Source: Lepidonotus clava
Taxonomy: Eukaryota > Annelida > Polychaeta > Phyllodocida > Polynoidae
Direction of reading: 5' to 3'
DNA: 64,000 bases
Assembly: GCA_936440205.1 (NCBI GenBank)
Contig: OW387147.1
Location: 25,631,629-25,695,628, forward strand
The notes beneath the pieces are model-generated. The model had not been told where the DNA came from and did not search any database. It worked only from the letters and a program-made list of their open reading frames with translations. The position numbers were made by a program, and so were the translations under genes. This document shows positions 49,801 through 61,800 of the stretch, piece by piece (position 1 is the first letter of the stretch; every line of letters begins with the position of its first letter).

Positions 49801-52800
49801 GAGTAAAATCAGTGGTCTATAGTTTAAAACAACTCCTGTGAATTATTGATGATTCTACTCCATGTTCACAAGAGGATCTCTTTCGTTTTTCTAAAAGCGT
49901 AGGTCATTGTGTTATTGTTTTCTTTTATAATTATTCCCCAAAAATTGAGAAGAAACCGAACATGACCATGTTTATCTGCGCGGCTGTCTTTGATCGACTC
50001 ATCATGCTAGATTGAATCGGATGAAGAGATACTTTTATGAGATAGGATCCTCAAAATCTATCCAGACACATTTTAAAGAATCTCAATCCGACTCTCAGAA
50101 TTATACTGCTGTATAAGTACCAAAACAAAATCATTCTATAAATGCTGACAATGCGGTTTTACACTGACCAACCTTACATACATAATCAATACTAACCCTC
50201 AACACCTTGCTTCCTCCAGTACGTGCCAGGACCAGAGGTGGGTGTTAGTGGACGAGATCGACTGTCCGGGCGTCTGCTGGGCCAGTGGTGACCCTCACTA
50301 CACCACCTTTGACGGCAAGCACTACTCCTTCATGGGATCCTGTAACTACGTGCTGGCCCGTGACCGGGGCGGTGCCTTCGCCATCACCGCTCAGAACGTG
50401 CCGTGCGGCTCGACCGGAGTGACCTGCACCAAATCAGTGACCGTGGTCAGCTACGGCACCAGGATCCAACTCGTCCAGGTGAGCCACACGTTTAATCTGA
50501 TTTTGTTCTGTTTGATTCTATTTATTAGCACTTCTATATGCCTCATGTACCATATTTTTTATTTGATTTAAAATTAATTGCTTCTCCAGTGGTAAATCCA
50601 TATGTGCGGTCGCCTTATGAATCTCACGGTTTTTGTACGTTATCATTTTTTTATGGGACGATTTTACTGCTTTACTATGAGTTAACAAAGTCTAAGACAT
50701 ATATCGTCTTCATACTTTACAAGTACATCAATAACTCTACGTATTTTCCCCACTGGATTCATCACAACAAAGCCTCATCAAAATCCTGTAGCCAAAACTA
50801 TCCATTTTTCGAATAGCCTAAAATTTGGTGTACGGGATAAAACCCATCTTTCTCGTGAAACCTCAAAATTACAAGGTACTGTATAATCAACAATTCTATC
50901 ATTTCTCAGGGTATCGACGTGAAGATCGACAACCTAACCATCAGCCTGAAGTCCTCGTACCGTGACGAGACGCTGGGCCTGTTCGTGGAGCGTGACGGCC
51001 TCTTCACCCGCGTCACCTGGGAGCAGCTCGGCTACAGTATCCTCTGGGACGGAGGTAATTTTCAAATATTATGTATTGTTTAGAACCGGGGATGTTAGTT
51101 TTCCGATTTTTGTCGTATTTCCGTTTCTTTCTCCCCAGCACCTCAAAATGTGATATTTAGAATATGTTCCATATCATTTGGGATATATTCAGATTTTCTT
51201 AATGCTATTTCTGATTTTTTCACTTTCCCCAACTTACATCCCTGTTTAAAGCTGATCTTGGTCATTACCAGAAGTAGGGATGAAGACCAACAGGAGCTAC
51301 TTAGTATCTTTCTGACAACACCATTTTTGTTTGATCTTTATTGTAATAGATTAAGATAGTGTTCCTTGGCATCATGGTCACACAAATGTATTATACAAGC
51401 AAAATGGTTTTGAAATATTAACGTCTCATCATGTTAATTCCCCATTTCCATTCACACTTTAACCATCTTGCAAGGTTCATTTTGATATACTACTTACAAT
51501 ATCAACCATTCTAAAGCGTTCATTTTTATATACTACTGACACCGGTAAATATTGCAGTAGAAAAATGAGCTTGCTTTCGGCACTCCTTTAGGTCCTTTAA
51601 GTCTATTCAAGTCATTTATGAGATCTATCCTGTAGAACGATTCAACTCATATTGTCCTGTAGATCTATGAGATCTATCCTGTAGGACGATTCAACCCATA
51701 TTGTCATGTAGAACAATTCAACCCATATAGACAATTGTCAACCCACATTGTCTTGTATAACTATTCAACCCACATTGTCTCGTATACCTATTCAGCTCAC
51801 ATTGTCCTGTAGAACTACTCAACTCATCCCATACATTTCCTTCCAGGTACGCGTGTGTACGTGTTCATATCCGTTAGCTACAAGGGCCGTGTGGAGGGTC
51901 TCTGCGGAGACTTCAACGGTCGGGCGGACGACGACTTCATGGACCTGATCACCGGTAACCTGGCCGCCACCCCGCAGGAGTTCGGCCACACCTGGAGGAC
52001 CTCAGAGACCTGCCCGGAGATCGACATGGCCGCCGCCCTCAACCACGACCCCTGCCAGGTGGGCGATTTTAAATATTGGCAGTGAGAATTAGATTTACAC
52101 AGACAAATTCCATCTTAATAGAAATGTTTTGCACTTCTCTTTTGGAAGGTATAAACGGCATAATATAGTTTCATGCCATATTATTGAAACAATTAAAATA
52201 AATACAAAATTGCCTGCATACAAATTTGTATGTGGAATTTCATAAATGGTAGGAGTAGGATTAACTATTGACATGTTATATATCATTAGAAAGGAGTTTC
52301 AGTTCTCTTTCAAAAGATATGCAGGATTCTGGGTCTTTTGTGATATTATTCGAGAAAAAGTTAAAAATCGATGAATTTATGGCAGTCAAAAACGCCTAGT
52401 GGAATACATAATATATACTTTTCAAATGAGCTGTATATCATTGGATAGGTAATTTAATAGGCCTGCAAATCATATCAGAGCATATTAGACAGACGTTTGA
52501 TAAAATAAGATTTAATAATTGGAAAATAGAAATCACATATATTTTATGATTTTACTCTAAATTCAGGAAAACCCAGAGAGGAGTACCTGGGCCCGGGAAC
52601 GTTGCCGCATCATCAGCGACAGCTACATCTTTGAGGAGTGCAGGAAGCGAGTGACAAACTACATGGAGTACAGAGCCGACTGCGAGTTTGATGCCTGCGG
52701 GTAGGTACTGCTCACATCGGCTCGCGGCGAGCTGCTCATGGGGTTACCACTCACTAAATGTTAAAGGATTTAACCCTACGTTTAAGGCTGTATTCTACTA

Positions 52801-55800
52801 CCTAATTCTTAATCGCGATTTCGGCAATCGTCGATGGGAATGGTGGTAAATTACAAACATGGCATATATCATAAGAAAGTATATCGAGTTCTCTTTCAAA
52901 TGATATGTAGCATGTATGGGTCCCTGTTTTATTCCTAGTACAATTTAAAAGTTTACCAAATTCCCGATAGTTAAAATACCCAAGTGTAAAGTAGTTTATT
53001 TTAGGTGTTCACCGTCGCGCCTGACTTATATACGACTCAAGTGTTATCTTTGACTTAACATATCTAAAGTCATAACTCCTTCACCATTTGACTCCTCCAG
53101 TTGTGACCGTGGAGGCGATTGCGAGTGTCTGTGTACTGCTATCGGAAACTTCGCTGAGGAATGTAACAAAGCCGGCATCTTCGTCCACTGGCGCCACCAA
53201 CGGCTGTGTCGTAAGTAGCAGCTTCTACCCCTTTCAGTGCCATGCACCACTATCAAATTTGAACGATATGTTAAAATTGTCGGGTTTATTTTTGACAGTA
53301 TTTTTGTTTCTATTCCTGATCATGTAACTTGTTGCGATCTAAATAGTGTGACTTTGAAGAGAGCTTGTATTATGAAACTATATGAAATATTTCTCTGATT
53401 AGACTGCATTGTTAATATCATTTTAGAAATATTTCAGCCATCTTATATAAGGTTTTACTCCCAAATTATATAATTGAGAGTGCCTCCCAAGTCTTAAGAC
53501 TCTTTATTGTTTCTATGCTGATATTCCTGCCAAAGATATTATAAACCACCTTTTAGAAATTAATCCACGGATGGAAATCTAACAGGCGTAGACTGGGAAC
53601 GTTTCAGTTAATAAAACTGTTTCAATGAAGAAAACAAAAAATGTCGCTGGTATTATGACTAACCCTAGTACTCTGTGTGTTACAGCGGTGATGTGTGAGC
53701 ACGGCTCCGAGTACCGGCCCTGCGGACCCCCCTGCCAGCAGACCTGTCAGAACATCGGCGACGAGGTAGAACCCTACTGCGAGACCACCCACTGTGTGGA
53801 GGGATGCTTCTGTCCCAACGGAACCGTCAGGGATGGTATGCATAATATCACAATTTTCTATGGAACACTTGGATAATGGGTGTACGAGATTTGATGGCAC
53901 CTACCGCAAATTTATACTCAGGAGTATAAAATTGTTGCATTCCTATGTGATTTGTATTATATTTCAATGTCCAGGGATATATTTTTACTTCTCTTTTTGG
54001 CAAGAAGTCATATGTAATAGCCGATGCTCATGTACTTATTTCATTTAATTACTGAATCCCATATATTTGTGACGGCATGGTCATGTAGATCTATTGTCTC
54101 CACAACATTATGCAAATAAGAAATTCTTATACATGCATTTTCAGATAATTCAATTTTACACACAATTAACTAAAACCTATATGCACATATCCATCTGTAT
54201 CATGAAATTGAGGGAGTCATATTATTTGTATAATTAAAAAACTGTTTTACTCCAGGTGTGAGGTGTATTCCGGCTAGGGCGTGTCCCTGTATGCACGAAG
54301 GTCAGAAGTTCGCTCCAGGAACCCAGCTTACCTACGACTGTCTCACCTGGTAAGACCACCCATCTACAAGATCCTTCTCCTTAATTTCGATTTATCCCCC
54401 TACTTTAGAAAAAGACGTAAAATCCGATATAAAACTAAAATAGTAAAGAAAATAATGTCAAGTTTTGTCAATAATGACACCTTCCAGATAATAGATCTAC
54501 CAGATAGAGTGACTTCTATGTTTAGATTTGAGGCAGTGATTAAGTGGACAGACACATCTTGTCAGCATATTTCTCTGCTTTTTATTTTAGAATATAGCAT
54601 AGGCTTACATCTTATCACAATTTCTAAGACAGTTTTGAGTACAAGGTGATATATTCAACTATACAGTAATTCATTTTTAATGAGCGAATTCATTAGCATA
54701 CAAGGGCAGCCTGTAGCTTTTTGCGATGAATGGTAAAACATAACTCATTCAGCATCTCAGAGGACGCTTGTACTGACTTGAACATTTTTCCTCCAGTACC
54801 TGCAAGAACGGCGCCTTCCAGTGTGAAGGAGAGAGCTGTGCCACGGAGGAGTGCACGGAGGACGAGTTCCCCTGTCTGTCACAAGATGGCGTCACCGAGC
54901 GCTGTCTGCCGGTGACGTTTAGGTGTGATGGCATGGTCGACTGTAACAGCGGCATGGACGAAACCAACTGCAGTAAGTTTGATCCTTTTTTGATTATGTA
55001 ATTTTATAACCGAATACTACTTTAAGATTTATTTAATCTACACTTGTATCAGATGATTGTAATACCAGAAATTCATTTGTTTCAAATTTCAAATCTGCTT
55101 TGAATCCATAAAAAGAAATAGCACACCTGCTTTAGATATACAAACAAATAACAGTAAAAATAAACATCATAAGATAAAAAGAATATGAAAAGAAGAGCTT
55201 TTGACAAATATTTTTGCAAAACTAACCTTCAACCTGAACTTGATAAAGTTTTACCAATTTCTCCTATAAAAGCAGAACATAAAACCACATATACATGGCT
55301 GGGTCCCACAATTCAAGAAACCCAATTCAATATTATTTTGTGGTCTTCACCAACAAAATTTCGTCACCATTGAGAACCCTGCATCTTGGTATTTTCAGCC
55401 TACAAGTGTGACGCCGACAAGTTCCAGTGCCAGGCCAGTGGTAAATGTATCCCTGCCAGCTACGTATGTGATGACACCCCCGACTGTGCCGACGGCTCCG
55501 ACGAACTCGGCTGTGGTCAGTCTACCACACTCATCTTTTTTATTTGAACAATAGCAGGTTTATAAATATACTGAAATCTGCATCATATACCACAGATTTT
55601 ATATAGCTACAAACATTGTGGAAATATATACATGTACATGCCGACCGCCTCTTAATCCGCTGCTGCCCTTGATATAAATCATTTCATTATACTTCTATGA
55701 TGTTCTAGTGTTTCGATATATTTCATTCACGTCTACAGAAGTATCTTACATAGTCAATATATTTGATTATAATTAGCCCACTCCCACACAAATTAGCTAC

Positions 55801-58800
55801 TATGAGGACTGAACACAATGCCTTTCGACATTTACTTTCATAATTCTCCATTCAACTCATGCTTCTTGTACAGATAGGGCATGTTTTTGTTTATTGTTGT
55901 TTATTTACCCATATGTTATTAATCAATTTCATCATTATGTATATCATTTTTGTTTCTTTTCTCTTCTTAGGATCTACCTCATGTAACGAGACCCGCTACT
56001 TCCTGTGTAACTCGACGAGGTGTATTCCTAATGACTATGTGTGTGACGGCAAGTACGACTGTGGGCACGCCGACTTCTCCGACGAGATCTCCTGTAACAG
56101 TAAGTCAATCACACAACGTTATCCACCTTTCGCACCCTGTGATTTACATATTTCACTTGTATGCTTTATCAGATCTGTGATTAACAGATTTTACTCTTTA
56201 CCAGTCTGGGATATATTTGAAATTATACACACACTGCTCTTAAAATTTACAGAAACCTTAATAATCGACAATTCACAATTATAACAAATCTGTTACATTT
56301 CCCACAAGTGTCATTTTGTCTCTTATCAAAATTATTACAAGCTTATTATGTGACTTTGGTGATGATCTTCGAAATTATTCTAAAAGATAGCTAATCAATT
56401 TTTTTTCTTCCTTCCCTGCAGTGACCGAGTGTACGGGCATGGACTATTTCCGTTGTCAGACGGGCGCCTGTCTGCCCGCCTACGTCGTCTGTGACCACCA
56501 CGACGACTGTGGTGATGGAAGTGACGAGCAGAACTGCAGTAAGTAGAACAGCCCTGTTTACATGTATATACTATATTACACATACATAGTATAATTTATA
56601 CTGTATTGTTTTATTGTCGTATAAAAGTACTTTTGTTATACTACTTAGTTATAGTGTTACTTTTTATATACTACTTTGTTGCATTATTTTACTTTTGCAT
56701 GAAGCTCAGTGGTAGACTTTCCCTGTAAAATGTAATCTTATCTGTATGATTGGTATCTCCGATTTTCTTTTGTATATACATAATATGGATAATTAATTTC
56801 ACCAGCTGTTTATGCATTGTTTGACAACAAGAATGAGATAACCACTCGGGATATAATGAAAATATACTCGAGATATTTACTAGTCCAATTACAATGGTCA
56901 CGCACAAGATAATGGATTTTTTCACATTGAATAATTATGTTGCAATTTAAAAAAAAAAAATTCTCACTGTACAACAATAAAACGTGTTAAATTTTCCCCG
57001 CACAGTTCCCTGTGACTACACCACCATGGGCCGGAACAGTTCGGACATCGCTAACGGCGGCATCTTAGTGGTCAACCCCTCTAACGCCCAGGACGCCCTC
57101 CAGGGTTCCAACCTGCTGTACGACCTGGAGGCCGATGACGTTATCACCCTGACAATGATGCCGGGTACGGTCGCCAATGTCACCATGGTCGAGGTGTCCC
57201 TGTGGGTGTTCCGCGCCGACGCCGTAAAGGTTGAGCCACTGGACGAGAACGGAGACGTCATCACCGAACAGGTGGGGCAAAGTTTCTGTTGTAATCACCC
57301 GTAGAAATTAGAGACTTAAACAAACTTTACACGAAGTTTCGATTTCAATTGATTCCAAAACTCATAGAAATGAGATACTTAAACACACTCTACATAAACT
57401 TGCGATTGAATATGTTCCGAAACTCATAGAAATACGCTCCTCATAGGTTTTGTTAGTACAACAACTTACATAAAAAAACTTCAAAATAAAGTATTCTATT
57501 ATTATTTTTTTATTAAACAAAACAAAAGAAATCGTATTGTGAAACTTACAATTATTAATCTAAACATGCTCTCTGTGTTTCAGATCAAGGTGGAGGCGGT
57601 GCCTAAGTACAACCAGTTTGAGTTCGTCAGTATTAACTTTGAGCGTCTGGGGATTAACGCTAGCGGAGTGCAGCTTATCCCTCTACAGACAGGGACCCAC
57701 GACGATACCATCCAGGTGTCCGGACTCGTCCTCAAGGCCTGCTTCGAGTTGTGTACGTTTAGTTTGTGCTTTTGTTTCGTTATCCTCTTCTTCAAAGTTT
57801 GTTGTATTTGATAAAGAAGCTACATGGTGTAATATAAGGATATAACAGAATAGTTAGTGCATACACGTATACCTGTGTTCATTGAAAACCGATTTAGATA
57901 TTTACAGGGGAACTTTATCTTTGAGGATATACTAACGGCGAATATATTATTATATATATTAATGTACTATATGATATATATTATAATCTATAATATATTA
58001 TTGATATTATTAATTTTCCAAAATCTTGACTTTATTATGGCCATATTTTTTGTATAGATCACAATTCCGCATTCATCAAAGTATTTATCTTATTCTGATA
58101 ACAGTGTTGACGACTACAACAAGCACCACCACAACAACAACCACAACCACCACAACAACAACCATGCCAACGACAACTACCACAACTACACAGGCCACAA
58201 CAACTAGCTGTGAGCATATTTACATGACGTTGATTTGATGAAAAAGAATAATTTGACCAATTTTCCTATCATATCTGTAGGCAATACTCACGTAGAGTTT
58301 AATTATACACATAAAAAGAATTTCACTATCAATTTTGATCTATTCTAATTCTACCTATCTTAGGGTAGTCCAGTGTTATACTAGGTTTGCTTTTAGAGTT
58401 GAGCCCATGAGTGTTTGAATACATTGACAACTACGGTCTAATAACCACTCAACAGAGTTTATTTTAAACAACCCAATTTCAATGATACCCATACCCAGCT
58501 AGCTTCCATCCTGCTTCTCTCAACCTTTCATGCCAGTGTAACTTAAAAACTATAGTTTGTTCTGAAAATTATGATATTTCTAATATAAAATATTATTATT
58601 CCTCCAGTCGTATGTAGTGAGAGTGAACAGGAGCTGACCTACAGTACCCCTGGAGGCTTTGATGTCTACGATAACCTGGGTCAAGACGCCCTGGAGGCAG
58701 TGTCTGGCTCCAATACCCCATACAACACAGTGCCCGGCAGCTCAGCCTCCGTCATCGTCGAGTCGGACTACCTCGGACAAACCATCCTTATGGCCATCCC

Positions 58801-61800
58801 AGACTTCAACGTTGTGAATGCCAAAACTGTCAGACTTATTGTATTTGATGAGAACGGAACAGAGCTCTTCTCCATTGAGGTAATAAATTAGTCGTTTAGG
58901 TCATTTGCACAAATGTTATCTGCATTTATTGAAATAATGAGAGTATTTCTTCTCAAATGCCTTTGAACACATTTAGCTCTCGCAATACACTTGATACAAC
59001 CTTTACTTTGGATCAAATCTAATTTTAGAACATTCTAAAACTGAGGTGAAAAGGGATGATAATGCACAACATGACATGCATTTTTCTCCATATCCACGTA
59101 TGTCACCGTTTGCTGGTTTAAGTATGGGGAATTTATTTGGTTTATCAATACAGCCATCTCAAAAAGAAAAAGAAATTACCAACCAATCAATGTTAACATA
59201 GATCTACCCACCCTTTGTAGGAGCAGACCCAGGCCCAGGATGAGACGGACGCTGCTACGGTGGCCGTGAACATGCCGTCCAGCGACATGGTCATCGGTAA
59301 AGTTGTCGTGGTCATGGATGCGCTCCTCCCCGCTCTACCGATCCAGATCAGCGAACTCTCTCTGCAAGTGTGCCGCCACGCTGAAGGTATGCAGACTGTT
59401 TGCCCATTCTCTTCTCCCTTTTGGTCGGATGAATTTAGAAGTAATGATCACTACAGGGGGATTGAGTGATGTGATAGTGCTCTTTCTAACTCTAATTCTT
59501 ATCAAAATTGTGTATGTGTATTATATAATTGTTGTTTTACTTTTAAGGAAAGTCATTCTTGTATGAGTGAGTATGGTTAATAAGAAAAGAAAAGATTAAA
59601 GGAGGAATACATTAATAAGTGGATCTTTTTCCTTAAAATTCTGAGAACGATTTGGGTAGGAGTAAAACTCCCTTTATTTGAGTTTATAATCTGAAATTCG
59701 TAATAATAGATTGAATCGTAGCAGAATTGTTTGCTTTCTTTTCTTTGTAGAAACTAATTTTGATTTCTGTCGTTTGCAGTTTCCACTTCAACAACGTCTA
59801 CAACACCATTTACTACTACAACAAATGCGACTGTGTCGACAACAACGACAGCACCTTCAACTACTACAAATGTCACTTCAACAACAACTGGTTATACAAC
59901 GACATTAGGTAAGCGATACAATTTGATACTAAATATAACCAGATTTATCGCACAGAAAATCCTTACACTTTTCTTACAATAATCCCTTTTACAACAGAAG
60001 CACTTTTTCACATTGTTTGTATAGACATAACACAAGAACAGTGTTTGAAACCCATTCACATTTTCCCTTCGCAGAATATTGTGCTGAGAATGAGCAGGCA
60101 TTCAACTACGCTAACCAAGTTGGCATCGAGGTTACAGATGCCAGTGGAAATGACATCTCCACTGTGCTCAAGGGTTCCCCACAGGGCTTCTTCTCTTTTG
60201 TACCTGGCCCTACCAGCACCATTAGAATTGATGAGACCCAGCCCGGAGAGAACACTCTGATGGAGATCCCACCATTTAACGTCATCAACGCCAAGAAAGT
60301 GAAGGTCACCATCGAAGGTCCCAATGGAGATATCTTCGTTACCAACGTAAGTTTTTCTTGACTGTCACCAAAAACTTGTATGAGTTTGCAGAAGTGCATG
60401 ACCTAAACGCTTAAACTTATTGCAAGTTTTCGTAAATGGGCAAACTAACTACTAAAGTCAGATTTTTTATGGCAGATTTGCAGTTAAGTATCTTGGATGA
60501 CATGCTTATTTTTGTTGCTTACAGATTGAGCCAGAAACTACCAATGAAAACGAAGTCATCTCTGTAAAGCCCCACATCCCCACAGACATGGAGCTTGTCA
60601 CCCTGTCCATCCTCATCATTCCCATCAACGAACAAAAGCCAGTGTCAGTTGGAGATGTCGTCATCAAAATATGTTATGTGCCACAAGGTAGGTTATTTTG
60701 TTCAATAGACTTGAAATCAGTTTGTGTATAACTCGTTGCAAACGGATGTAGGTGTTTTTTCTTGATACGAAAGTGCAATCAATTTCTTCTCTTTATTTTT
60801 CAAGGTACTACTGTTCCAACAACAACTGCTAGTGGATCAACAACTACAACTGTTACTGGTTCAACAACCCAAGTAACAGGCACAACTACTTCACCTGGAG
60901 TAACTGGAACAACCACCACATCTGGCGTGTCTGGCACAACAACTACCTCAGGAGTGAGTGGAACCACCACAACCTCTGGTGTATCTGGCACAACAACTAC
61001 CTCAGGTGTATCTGGAACCACCACCACTTCAGGTGTGTCTGGCACAACCACCACCTCTGGTGTGAGTGGAACAACTACAGGAGGTGTATCTGGTACAACT
61101 ACTACCCCAAGTGTTGGAGGCACAACTACATCAGGTCAATTCACAACTGGAACATCAGTGACAACAACAAGTATGTCTTTCCTCAACTATATACAGACTC
61201 AGATACATAGAAAGAAAATTGTCTTAGGATATATATATCCCGAGAATAATTTGTCATTCACATACTGCAAAAAAAAGAGTAGGTTGTACTTAAAAGATGA
61301 AAACATGTATTTGTCTTTCTTTATGTACCCCTAAAAACTAGAATTGTGTTTAATGATGATGTTTTTGTAATGTAAGGGCCATTTACAGAGCCGAGAAATT
61401 GTAGCAGACGTCAATCATTATGTGTACCTTATTCCTGAAAATTGATGGAATAAAGTTTAACAAAAAAATTATCTTCCTTTCTAGCTCCATGTGCCATCAC
61501 ACTTTTCAATAGTGTCAACCCATATGGCTTCACAGTGACAAGTGCAACAGGACAAGATGCTTCTGACATCCTAAGTGGTTCAGGAACTGAATACAGTCCT
61601 GTCCTAGACAGCAATAACAAAGCTAAGGTCATATTTACAACCACAATCCCAGGTGGTGCCAAAAACCTTTTGGATTTCAGTTTTATGGCTAAAGGTGGTG
61701 TGACAATCACAATGGAGATGTACGGTATCAATGGATTCAAGTATTTCTGGAATCAGGTTTGTTATTACCAAAGCTCTTGTTAGGTCAGCCATTCTATAAT

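Noticed and set aside
60800-61123. Minus-strand Val/Pro-rich frame, and similar ones at 62096-62596 and 63682-63996
   Set aside because: Antisense of the SGTTTTSGV mucin repeats.
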